In this document: piece after piece, positions 11,820-25,340 of the stretch
Layout of the letters: every line of letters begins with the position of its first letter
How positions within the stretch are numbered: the stretch's first letter is position 1
DNA from: Oreohelix idahoensis
Taxonomy: Eukaryota > Mollusca > Gastropoda > Stylommatophora > Oreohelicidae
Direction of reading: 5' to 3'
DNA length: 64,000 bases
Assembly (NCBI GenBank): GCA_024509875.1
Contig: JAMPIV010017775.1
Location: 248,001-312,000 of the forward strand
Translations under genes and position numbers: made by a program
The notes under the pieces: generated by a model
What the model was told of the DNA's origin: nothing
Seen by the model: the letters and a program-made list of their open reading frames with translations, nothing else
The model's database searches: none

Positions 11820-14362
11820 TTATTAGGTAAATATGAAGCCTAACAAATAAAATTAATAAAGAAAAGAGCAATGGTAAATAACAGTGCTGTCACAAAGAAG
11901 GTACTCGAAATTCCCCTTGTTTTCTACTTCGTCGGCAAATTGTAACGCTTTCACGTTGATATTAAAGGCCTTCTGCAACATACACGCGTTTCCCAAACAC
12001 ACAATAAAATGTGCTGCCTTTCTAAGAAAAACCTTGAAATATGCAAGTTGACCTACATTTTAAATTCCATTCATGTCTTTTTCTACACTGCGTTACCAAA
12101 ACGAACGAACAGATGGTCAAAAGGATAAAGAGAGAGGGAGGGCTGAAAATCAGGAACGCATGCAACACGCGTCGCGCGATACACAAATGCTGCCATCACG
12201 CGTGTAAGACTACAAGCACTAACTTTTTCGGACGGACAGTGATAAATTCACTACCCTTCCCAGAGTTAGGTTTTAAAATCATAAAAAACGCTTATTAGGA
12301 AAGATAACAATAGATGGGTTTACGGTTGAAAACATAACAGTACCCAGACAGCACATCTTCGAAACAGGAGGTAGAAAATACATATTTTGAACGCAGCCAC
12401 GTAGCTCTTTTAAATTTGGATAATTGGGTTCCTTAGGGCTTGCTGACAAAGAATATGTAAAACGTTACGCAAATAGTCCAGGAATTAATAAATTATACCC
12501 AAAATAAAATAGTGGGGATGCCTGACAACACAAAATCATTTCTGCTCATAAAATTTTTTATAACGTGTTTGAAAAAAACCTTACGTTACATAAATAGCCT
12601 ACCATGTAAACTCCAAATTGATTGGAGCGCAACAAATGAAAGACTAACCACGATTGGTCGGGCTATAAATACTATCTTTCGTTGTTAGGGGAGACGGGGA
12701 AAGGTAACATTTTTTCAAACACTTGTCGAAACGGGGCCTCATTGGCTAGACTCGCTGATATAATCACTTAGGAGCGTTAGTTCGAAACCACTTGTTTAAA
12801 TAAGCTTGATAAAGCATCAGTGCGTTGAAGCCAGCTCATATTTTGCCAAATAAAAGCCTGGAACATAAGCAGATGGGAATTTGTGCCAGTAATTGTGCCA
12901 GAATTCATTGCTAATCAACGTATCTGTGTTTATTTCCATGAAATTGTGGTAAGCTTGAACCATTCAGTATCTTTTAATGAAAATTGAATGTAAATTGTTA
13001 ATTTATGCCTGTATATATATGTGTAGTTCAGTGGCAAACAGGAGATAAAGCCTATAATGCTCCAGCCTGAACAGAGGGTGTCGGAGGGAAGTAAAACGGC
13101 ATGGAATGGCCAAATAGTACACTGACACCTGGATGATTGATTAGAAAGAAATAATGCTGGAAGTGCAGAGGCGTGGTAACCATTAAGGAGGTAAATACTG
13201 GTATAAAGTATTTCAGATGAAGCTGACAGTTGGCCTAACGCTCTGAACTCAATGTTTGTGATGTGTTGTGATCAGTGTAATAGAGAGTATAAGTTAGTTA
13301 TGAAGTAGAAGGTACATCCTTCTTGATTTCAGGGACCGTGGTCTTGATGGTACTGAGCAGCACCTGGTCAGAGCTTTGCTGAATCCAGAGTCGGACAGCA
13401 TACTCCTTGGTCTATTTAGCTATCAGTGAGGTGTCTCCAGAGCCCAGAGGAGAATTCGAGCAGAGGAGTCCCTTCCTGCCGCCATCACGCAAGATAAGCG
13501 GATTTGGCCAGCTGAGCTCAACATTATGTCCCCTCATCTTGAAATGACTTTGTAAAATTAACATTCAGAGGGGAATTTAATTGTCTTAATATCAGGAACT
13601 GAAAACATCTCAAATATTAGTCCCAAAAGACAAACTATTGAAGTCATGATGACAAATACCAACAGAGCTTGAACAAAACAAAACCAGTATTACCTCATAT
13701 TACCACTACACAACTGACACACATAGGATATTTTTAATAATATATGTCACTACAATATTCATATTGATAAAGTCTGTACATATACTTGTAATTAAAATTG
13801 ATTGTGATTCCTGGTTCCTTTGTATTTGAATCAGGACACATATACCTTTATGACAAAAATGAATACATATTGTTATTTGAAAGGTTATCAGTGACTCCTT
13901 AAGATATTCTCATAGAGTGTTATATGTATGTGAGTGTCACAGTGTTGTCAAGAGTAGTGGATTAAATTAAATTGTTTATCTGTCTGTTGTTGTGACTTAC
14001 ACTTCATCATACACAAACCCTAGACACATAACGTAGTCATCACACTATTCCAGAATAATTCTGACTGAGATATATAGATATGTGGTAGCAAGTAAGGTGA
14101 TCTATAATACACTACTCTTAATAGATATAGATACCTTCACAGCTGATCTCAGTCAGTACACTAAGTCCCCTATAAATATTTATAACATCCCACTTCACCA
14201 CAGCGTATGAGAAGATGCATCCGGCGTATATATAACCAGCCGTTGAACATTTGCTGACGGAATGAGCACCAATGGGTTTGCTCGGATTGCAATGACGTTG
14301 ATTCTGATCAACAACAACTTCGTTCGATGGGCTTGTGATAAACCAGTAGGAGAAACACAGTC
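11820..14362. other. no gene recognised
   Basis: About 2.5 kb without recognisable coding sequence. A TATA-like CTATAAATA lies near 12662 after a GATTGGTCGG box resembling a CCAAT element, so a promoter is conceivable. No downstream open frame supports a gene, and I do not call one. The 13000-14360 part is AT-rich with short direct-repeat words only. Confidence 0.35.
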
Positions 14363-14478
14363 AGGAGAACGAATTAGCAAGACTATATAACAGGAGAACC
14401 AATTAGCAAGACTATATAACAGGAGAACGAATTAGCAAGACTATATAACAGAAGAACCAATTAGCAAGACTATATAAC
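14363..14478. repeat. 29-bp tandem repeat, 4 copies
   Basis: Four units of AGGAGAACGAATTAGCAAGA followed by CTATATAAC. Units 1 and 3 have GAACGAA while 2 and 4 have GAACCAA. The alternation suggests duplication of a 58-bp dimer. Confidence 0.95.
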
Positions 14479-15725
14479 CATAGAAAAAAAAACTATAATA
14501 ATAATTGGCTACGAAATCGGGCTACTATAACATGACAGGAAATAAGTAAATTGAGCACACACAGACTACATTAGTCTGTGTCACGGTTTCCCAGTCAATT
14601 CAATTACTTGTTTGTTTAGCTCTGTAGACTAGTAATTAGTTAGACCAAGCTGATATTACTCGTGTTTCACATTTAAGTCATACACAAGGCTAGAGATGAT
14701 AAAGTTGAACAAGACAAATGTGTCTGGAGAAGGGATTATATTTTTTGCGCGTATGAGTATGTGCGTTGAAGTGTAAGTGGCTGCAGTATTAGTGCGCCTG
14801 AAGTAATACAAATATAGTAACTCGTAAAAGTGCCAGGAAGCAAGTAATATATCTGGCCAATGTGGAGATAAGTAGGACAAACTGGTAGAAAATAATCTAC
14901 CGAAATAACCAGATTGGAACGCATGGGAGATAAAAAGACGCAGAAATTATAAAGAGAATGTAAAGATGAACGGTAGTAGAAAGCCATAATAATTAGATTG
15001 TAAATATAGAAATTAATGGTGGGCACCAAACATAGATACATGACCCGTCGGGGGATAACGGGTAGATTGGTTTGGTTTGATTTAGTTTTTAAGGACTACC
15101 TTCGTTGCACACGGACTCCATTAAGTGCTCCATTCTCCTCCCTCAGATCACACAAGGATGATCTCAGCACTGTGCACGAACTCCGTAGCACCGGCGAGAA
15201 TCCCAAAGTGTGTATATAGGAATCACACATTCTATAAATATATTTGTGGTGGGTGGGTTTCTAATTGTTTAAATTGTGCCAGAACACCGGCCCGATAGGC
15301 CTACTCTTTACGATTTCCAACTGCCGTGGGATTTTTAACATGCGCAACTTGCACACGGGACCTCCTATTTTTTGTCCTTATCCAAGAAGGTTAGGCATCC
15401 GATCTCACTACCCAGGAGACCGGAAGGAGGGGGGGGGGGTGTCACATGACAGATTGGGGCGACCACTTCTCGATCTTTTCTCCACTTTGGCAGTTCTCAT
15501 TTTCAATTGTTGTAAGTACAAATTACCTGAAATTTCCCGTTCGACACATTTCTTTCTGCTCGTATCAAGCAAATATTTGATTTTGTCAAATCTTTTAACA
15601 CTCCTTTTTGCATGAACTCTGCACAGCTTTGCTGAGATTAGCGCAGGTAAAACCCATATGGGTCTGCTCAGTTTCGCATTTAATTTTGTTTGCACAAGCG
15701 AGGGATATACAGATTACATACGGTC
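14479..15725. other. no gene recognised
   Basis: Short open frames up to 116 codons occur on both strands without recognisable motifs. A run of nine or ten G lies at about 15430-15440. Just before 15743 the frame reads SVSQDWR, matching the GEPKDWR reading at the equivalent edge of copy C; see the repeat entries. Confidence 0.35.
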
Positions 15726-17109
15726 TGTGAGCCAAGATTGGCGTAAGTTGTGCATTTTACATTCTATATTTTTCATTACTAACAAGTGAGCTAATAAGTA
15801 TATATTGCCATATGAATTTTAATATGTGAAAATCGCTAGTGGACGTCTACGTCATTTGAGGCTGGCAACCTCAGCATATAGAATGATGATTTCATGAAAC
15901 ACCACTGCAAGGGCTGGTGGCTACTTTATTGCTAGTTTCTTAAAGAGAACTAAAAGCAAAGGTAGTCCCAAGTTCCATATGGAGCATGGAGGGAAAGATG
16001 AAATAAATGAAGTACATTCTGATTATAATATTTACAGTTTCAAACTAGTGTTCATGTCTATTAAAACATATTCAATCTTTATTGTGACCATTTTTCAACC
16101 AGGTAGATGTAAAAATTTAAACATATTCTATCTGTACTTTTAACCTTTTTCATTTGAACGTAAAGTAAATATAAAGCTATTCAATTTAAATGTAAAGAAA
16201 GTTTTCTCTCGAGAGATTAAGCTTAATTCTCATCGAGGGTAAATTCTGAGGTAGATGGGATGGTAGAATAGGACGATAGGAACCCATAACTATGTGTCAG
16301 AAAACGCAATACTCAGGAGAGCGTTTTGTTTCTATTCTTTTACAATAGTTGTTGTGGTACCAGTGCGGGAAATAATGTCTGGAACCAAGTGAAGGTAGAA
16401 GTGGACTGACGTAGAACTAGACACCATCATCAGAGGGTCTTAGAGACGCGGGACCATCTTTGCAGTTACTCCCTGATCTTACTTGGAACGTGCTGCGTAT
16501 TTAACCTTGACCAGAGACGTGAGAACTCCAGTGACCTATCTGCACAGAACCCAAAAAACCCAGCGGGAGAAGAAACTACAATTTGCAGCTAAGTCAAACC
16601 TAAAAGCTGCCAAGTGACTTCTTACCTAAAAAAAACCTACCATCACATGATGATGATTATTTTCTGTTAAAGATTAATCCAATTTTTTTAAACTGTTAAA
16701 ACATAGTTGGTTATTTGTAAATATACAAATTTAATGTCGATTTAATCATTTTGAATGTACTACATGTTTGTCTCAGTCAATTTACTAAATACACTCTAAA
16801 CAGAGCTATACCAAAATAATAAGAATTCCACTGAGTAAATCAGGGTGGGGGATTGAACGAGCTGAAATTAATAATTGCTTAATTCTTCATAAAAGGCTGC
16901 GGATCAGATATAAGTTAACAATTGCTTTTCCCAATGCAGCATTATTCTTCACTTCTGAAATATCTTATGAAACTCCACTGAGATAGAAGCATCATTATCC
17001 TTCTATCTACAACTCTGCTAAGAGTAATCTTGTGCGAAGGTAGACACCTTTGAAGGCCCATATTAGATACTCTTGAGTTTTGGCCTCTGTTGGACCACTA
17101 CTGCAAAGG
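15726..17109 (+). repeat. GTAAGTTG-family dispersed repeat, copy A (best complete copy)
   Basis: Homology with the minus-strand copy C starts about 17 bp before GTAAGTTG at 15743. It runs through GAGGCTGGCAACCTCAGCAT, GGTAGTCCCAAGTTCCATAT, GGTCTTAGAGACG, CCAGCGGGAGAAGAAAC and CAATGCAGCATTATTCTTC. It ends at GGACCACTACTGCAAAG near 17108. Upstream and downstream flanks of the copies are unrelated beyond these edges. No terminal inverted repeats or target duplications were seen, and no long open frame. The edges look like an intron donor and acceptor (GTAAGT ... CAAAG). The family could be a mobile non-coding element or pieces of a duplicated gene. Confidence 0.7.
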
Positions 17110-18479
17110 AGAGGAGCCAATTCCGTAGATTGACATGGTGCTATTAATAAGACTGCAAACGACAAGAAATCAAAAATTAATGTTCATTACGATGCAAGTA
17201 TTTTCAAGGAAGTAATATCTATAACTGAACTGTTGCCACCTGTTTCTTTCTCAAATATCATTTATTACAAACAACACAGCAAGTCGAACAACAGTGTGGT
17301 GTAACTATGAATAATGTACAGTGCCATTTCTTCTGTTAATATCCATGCATTTTAACAGTAATTGTTTATCATGTTGGATTAAACATGAAACTGACTAAGT
17401 CACTTATCTTTGTCACTCAATCCAATTTAAAGTGTACCTTGCGTTTGACTTAAAAATTATACAGTTATGAACATGTGTCATTTACGTTTTATTTCATATT
17501 TCAACCTTTTGAACTCTTTAACTGCGTTTGTTTCACTTTGTTGAAAGTATTTTAAATTAAAAAAATTAATTGAAAATAACTAAAAACACTTTCATTCCAT
17601 CTGAATATTTGTGTACCACAAGAAACTCTTTTTCGAAAAAAGCCGGAATGCTTAGTACTAGATGAACAAAAAATACTGGTCTAGAAATGAACTTTCATGA
17701 TTAATTTAAAAAAATTTTTTCTAAAACTCCTTACAATTTTTCAGCTCCTTTATTGAACTTATATTAAATTAAACCTTTTTTGATTTACGCTTAACTCCAC
17801 AATCGTTACTAACCGAACTAAACCGCTAGCGTACCACAGCTGGCACGCGTACCGTAGTTGTAAAGAACATTTTAGGTTAGAAAAAAAAATAGTTGATTAG
17901 AGTAATAAAGTGATAAATATGAAGGAAATGTGGGTTTTGCTATATACGTTAATGTGCATGACTGGAGACAATGTAATGATTGAATGATATTGGTGTAAAC
18001 TCTGATTAAACCGAGAAATACTGGGAAAGAGAGGGAAATATGAATTGACGATAAAAAATATTAGACGTCTGGGATTTACGAGATGTCGGGATTGTAAGGG
18101 CATGTTGGAGCTTTGAACTTGATGATCAAGTGATGACCTGGAAGTGAATGATTTGGGAAAAGATGGAAAAGAATGCAAATAAAAGGGAAAGAGATCTTGC
18201 TAGATATTTGAAAGAAGGAGTAAACAGTAAGAGGGGAAAATGGAATTAGCTGAACAGGCCGGCACAACCACGTATATTGATCAGCACGAGAAGCAGCAAA
18301 CACAGTGTTTGCTTGTGGATCGTGTAGGGGACGGGTTTCTGTTGCCAGAAGGTATTGTTACACGTAGCTGTTGTGCTAGCGAGGTGTTTTAATCTGTTTC
18401 ATGCTGGTATTGCTACCTGCTTCAACACTGTTATTATCGCTGTTATTATTGTTGATCAAACTAAAATTATCACATTGAG
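17110..18479. other. no gene recognised
   Basis: Strongly AT-rich sequence with no recognisable motif. The longest open frame is about 93 codons on the minus strand and is low-complexity hydrophobic/serine-rich. Confidence 0.4.
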
Positions 18480-18860
18480 AACATGTCACTCTACACTACA
18501 TGGTCACAGAAACAGAATGTGTTCACAAAATATAGCAAAGTGTAGACATTACCCAAACCCGTCGGAGACAGTAGAACACCATCTACTACAGTGCCCTGCA
18601 CTCCAGGGAATGAGATAACTCCTACCACACAACCCATTCATAGACAATACAGTTTATAGCAGCCCAGAACAACTTATACGAACCGCGCAGTACTACATAA
18701 TGGCATCAAAGTCACCAAAAGCTGACGCTCAGAGTCAGTGGATCAAAGTCAACTCAAGTCATTATTGGTCAATAATTTCCTTTGCGCTCATATCGGAGCA
18801 TCGAGCTACATTTGTAGTTGATCCCGCAAGAAACCTACAACAAACATTTACTTGCAGTTA
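18480..18860 (+). pseudogene. LINE 3'-end relic (post-RNase H zinc-finger-like region)
   Basis: The open frame reads CHSTLHGHRNRM, then a C-x-H-Y-PNPSETVEHHLLQCPAL stretch. This resembles the C-x2-C...ETVEHLLLxCP zinc-binding tail found after RNase H in Jockey/I-like LINEs. The first cysteine pair is degenerate (CRHY). The stop follows at about 18616 and the remaining 240 bp carry no clear coding. RT and RNase H are absent. Confidence 0.55.
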
Positions 18861-18885
18861 GAGCCTTGGTTACCGTGGCAGTTTA

Positions 18886-19504
18886 TTCATGGAGGGATAT
18901 CTATAGTCATCCTACAATGACCACCAGCTAAGCACAATGCTATAGTATGCATATGTGGAAGTGAACCTCTGTCTGTGAGGCTAATTACAACCTCATTCAC
19001 TCTTGAAATCATCCACAAACTTCCAGGGATTCCCGTGTGGTGAAACATGTTGAGAACCCAGCATTGCTCACTAGCTTGGAGGAGTCACGTGAGCCCCAGA
19101 CGTAGCTCTGTCTCCTACCTGGTTGGCTGCGTGCAGGACAATCTCACTGTGGACCCATAACAGGCAGGGGGAGCTGAGAAGTGGCTATGTGTAGGACGTG
19201 ACAATGCCTTGGGAGAGGCTAGAACCAAAACACTTTATTTTAGCTCTGTATATTGGGAGAGCCCCCATGAATGGCGAGGATTGCACAGTATGCCACTCGC
19301 TTCTTCCTCCTAGTTGAGGACCAGAAGTGAGGATTCTTTAAAAGCAAATTAAGCTAGAAAAACTGCAGCTCATGACTTCAACTCAAGACGTTTCGAAATG
19401 GCAGAAAAGCCATAAGAAAAGCCTAGATCTACAGTGTAGATAGTACCAAGGAGTCTTCAAATTTCTATTGGCTGCAAAAGAGCGAGAAGTTCAGCAGTCC
19501 TAGT

Positions 19505-19541
<37 letters not shown>
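18886..19541 (+). repeat. (AAC)n-tailed interspersed repeat, copy 2
   Basis: This copy aligns with 1258-1914 over its full length, with many substitutions and small indels. The tail is a clean (CAA)n run at about 19506-19541, longer than in copy 1. As in copy 1 there is no substantial open frame. Confidence 0.75.
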
Positions 19542-21683
19542 CTGTGACGATTTGGACGTAACTGTAGAATATAGGACCGAGGAAGGACCCAGACTAATTA
19601 TAGATGCGAACACTTCTGCAACGTCACCTATTCACTAGTACAGTCCATTTAATAGAAGACGGAGACCGCAATACCGTGTCTATTCAATTATACAAGAATA
19701 AAAAGAGGAGTGAATAGCTAGTAAGTTTTTCAAGTAACTCGTGTATGAAACAACAGACCAACTTAAGAAAGCCGTTCACGCTGTATTCCAATGCGTCAGA
19801 CTCCAAATGCTACAGAATCAGACAGGGCGACGAGTCATTCTGTGGGCAGGTAACAATAGTGGCCATACTGATGTTACTGAAAGTGTGAAGTGAAAAACCA
19901 AACTTAATATCCTCACCACCACCATCATCATCATCACCATCATCACCATTTCTCTTGTCACTCTGTACGGGGCATGGATCCGTCACTGTAATTGGTCCCA
20001 TTACAGGAAGCCTGCATTAAGGTAACCCCATGCTCTTGAAGTAGTGGTTTATGCAGAATGTTGCTGTGCATGATGAGGTTGCGAACCGCATGCATAATCT
20101 GATAGTAGTCGCCTTGTACAATTTTCCGGAGGGATATGTAGTCCTATTCTTTGTCTCATCAGAGATTCACGGGAGATATACGAGGCAGAAATATACGTAT
20201 ATAAATACATTTTAAAAATATAAAGTTTCATTTTTTTTATAGAAACAAAAGGTTTAATGGTTACAGTGACTGTAAGGGAAACATTCACTTTTATGAGGCG
20301 CTTGCTTTTCGCAGAATTTTTCCACTAAGGCGAAATTTAAAAAAAGAATTAAATGGGAGTTGTACAGTAAGAAAATGTATGCTTGTGTGTTGTTAAACTT
20401 TAATAAGTAATTAACGAACATACACGGGATACTACAAGCTATTTCAGAACTCGTACACGAGGGGCACATGTACGACTTATAGAAGAATCAAATATAAAGT
20501 GAACAAAATATAAATAAACACCAGACGATCAATACAATGACGTAATTCATCGATGTTTATGGTTACCTTGACATGTACGGCATGATGAAATAGGCTTAAG
20601 TGTTGTGTTTTTCGTCGTTATGTTGGGTTATCCTAGAGACGAGTAAAAGCTTACGAAGCCGTTGGTAAACAACCTTTCTCTACAATATATTAAAATTTAC
20701 ATCAGATATATACCACAAGTAACAAATCTTTCATGTTAGAAGCAGTCCATAATTGTTACTTCTAACAATTATAAAATCTAAGAACATTTATATCTAACAA
20801 GCGCATTCTATTCTGACTTAGTTCAAAGTTTTTTAGGCTTTCGACTTCAAAAACCGTGTAAAGCTAGCGGGCATGGCGTGTGTGATCACGTCTCTTCAAA
20901 ACTCTGCGTCGCAGGCTGTTTACCAATTCAGTTATGACATATTTCCATGTCAGGATGTCAAACTGTCCAGTACCTTTTCTCTTTGTCGTCGTCGATTTAT
21001 TAATTTTTTTTTTCATGTTCTCACATTCCAGCTGACATTTCATAATAAGCCCAAAGAAAGTGTATTGCTACCTTCTAATATGCCCAATGAGCTTTCCTTG
21101 CGCACTGTTTTCCTTCAGTGCATCCTCATTACTACCTTTATCTATCCTGTGTATTCTTAACGTTCGTACGTAAAAACCATAGACCTGTGGCCTTCAGGTA
21201 CATATTCTAACCTTTCAACTAATTGCCCGTGACTCACTTCTGTGACAAAACGTCTGAAAATGCTCTTTTGTGGGATCTCTCACACCTTCAGCCCTCCGAC
21301 AGTATCCTTTCTTTTCCTTCATTTTTCTCACTCATCGCTGTTATTTGGCATAGATCATGCCTTTTCATTCGTTATTTTCACTATTTTGCTCTATGCTGGA
21401 CAAAGCATGGTGAAGTCTCTAACACGCCACTCCCCTATGGAAGTATTTGCTACGGGAGTAATGCGTATCTTATTGTTTCACACTCCACTCCCAGACTGTT
21501 GTTACCATTCGCCAGATTTGGTGACACGGCCAGCGATAATATTTTATCGCCTAATCTGACTGACCGGCTGTGGAAACGGGGCGGTCAAACATTTGACGCC
21601 ATTTGAAAGCTGTTGATCATGTTGACACAAGCGGGTTTTGTGATACGATGAAAGAAGACCACCCAGTTTGACCAGACATCTGT
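19542..21683. other. no gene recognised; ATC/ACC microsatellite
   Basis: A short (ACC/ATC)n tract lies at about 19916-19950. Open frames of 95-127 codons at 20873-21606 have no recognisable domain and overlap each other in different frames. I regard them as chance. Confidence 0.4.
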
Positions 21684-22072
21684 CTAGCGGAGGCATGCAG
21701 ATACAGGTGATAAATAGAGGTGCACCGGAAGCTCTTGCACATTATTTAGGCCCAACGTTCTTCCTTCTCCTATTATTGTTCTTCTGAGTGTTTCTTTTGG
21801 TCTTCCTTTTTTTCTCTTACCCTCAGGAACCCAAGTGAGCGCCTGTAGTGGTATTCTGTTGTTTTGCATTCGTAGGACATGACCGATATATGACCATCGT
21901 CTTTTCCTTATATAGTCGGAGACATATTTCTGCCTAGAGTCTTCTCTTATTTGTCGATTAGTCTTGAATTCTTTCCAGCTGATGTTCATGAGTTTTCTAA
22001 GACATTTGTACTCGAATGTATTCAGCTTGTTCTCCAATGATTTTGTTATTTTCCAACTCTCACATCCGTACA
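21684..22072 (-). pseudogene. LINE ORF2 C-terminal relic interrupted by a mariner element
   Basis: On the minus strand the frame reads MYGCESWKI, NTFEYKCLRKLMNISW, RWSYIGHVLRMQNNRIP and EGKRKKGRPKETLRRTI. This is the usual post-RT segment of RTE/CR1-like LINEs. Coding similarity stops exactly at the TA where the mariner element begins (22073-22074), inside the conserved YG-ESW motif. The mariner therefore inserted into this ORF. The rest of the RT is not found on the other side, where a (TA)n tract and an unrelated repeat follow. Confidence 0.8.
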
Positions 22073-22074
22073 TA

Positions 22075-24330
<2,256 letters not shown>

Positions 24331-24775
24331 CAACTTCCATATGTCAGGATGGGTTTTATATAACAATGAAGAATTGTCTTCCTTACTTCCATTGACACAT
24401 ATTTGCTATATAAAATATACTTATCAATTCATCGAACACTAACTTTGCTGTTCTATTCTACCCTTCACCTCTGAGATGCATCTTTCATCTGATATTATTA
24501 ACGTACCTGGATATCTAAATCTAGATCTAAGAAAGCCATAATAGCTCTCAAAAAGATATATCCCTAATATCACCTTTTATCCAATAAGCTCACCTGTTAC
24601 AATACATGCCATACCATTTCACCATCATGCTATAAAGCATTAAGTCTTGTTATCCGTATGTCTGTAAAGCGGAACACGAAAAATAAATGGTGCGATTAAA
24701 AGGTCTAAGATTGACACTGCTGTAAAGTGTCACAGCAAATCTAACGATTGACCTAGATTATCAGGATTGTACTGG
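24331..24775. other. no gene recognised
   Basis: AT-rich sequence without open frames of note. It may include decayed upstream parts of the REL relic that follows. Confidence 0.35.
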
Positions 24776-25015
24776 ACTGTATTGATTGAAGTGACAGTGC
24801 CTTTTGAATCCAGATTACTTGAGAAAGACGCTTTCAGAATGGCAAAACGCGATGGCCTGGTCACATAAGTGAGACAAGTGGAGTTTATTGGAAGGATCAC
24901 AGCTGTAGAAGCAGACGCATGAGGTATGGTGGCAGCTGCTGTAGATAATATGTTGAAGCAATAGGGCCTTAAGGATCAGTTAAAAGCAAAGGCGCGAGAC
25001 ATGGCAAAACTAACG
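24776..25015 (+). pseudogene. relic of a restriction-like (REL) endonuclease from an R2/NeSL-type LINE
   Basis: Reading from 24776 gives TVLIEVTVPFESRLLEKDAF, then after in-frame stops ITAVEADA, GMVAAAVDNMLKQ and GLKDQLKAKARDMAKL. This parallels the intact endonuclease C-terminus on the opposite strand at 25754-26383 (VILIELTVPFESRLDE, MAVEVGARGLVAASMYDLLK, LGLKGQARTRALKRL). At least three in-frame stops are present. It is therefore a second, older and inverted copy of a related element. Confidence 0.75.
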
Positions 25016-25340
25016 ATACGCCCTCACGCTGGACATAGAACAGGGTATCTTAAACTTATTTTTGTCACATGGATCCCTCTGAGTGTCCGATGAAGGATAT
25101 GGACCTCTTTGATCATCTCATGGAGTCTATTTAACAAATTTTAGGTTATGTTCACGTACCCCCTAAAATTCATTTATGAACTATAAACATCTGATAATTG
25201 TGATTCTTCTTCTTCTTTCGTTCGCTTGAAATATATTGTCTATGTCTGGAATGTTGTTTCTTGTATAAACTTCACTGTCTTTTGTAGTTGATAGGAAACT
25301 CTTTACAGAGCGATACAACAGGAGGCAATCTGATCATCAG
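25016..25340. other. no gene recognised
   Basis: Nothing recognisable between the REL relic and the 3' end of the R2/NeSL-type element. A TTCTTCTTC patch lies near 25205. Confidence 0.35.

Noticed and set aside
12620..12720. CCAAT-like plus TATA-like promoter of a host gene
   Set aside because: The boxes are short and common in AT-rich DNA, and no downstream coding sequence was found.
20873..21606. Three overlapping plus-strand frames of 95-127 codons, Phe/Leu/Ser-rich
   Set aside because: They overlap in different phases, lack motifs and have no promoter or splice context that I could support.
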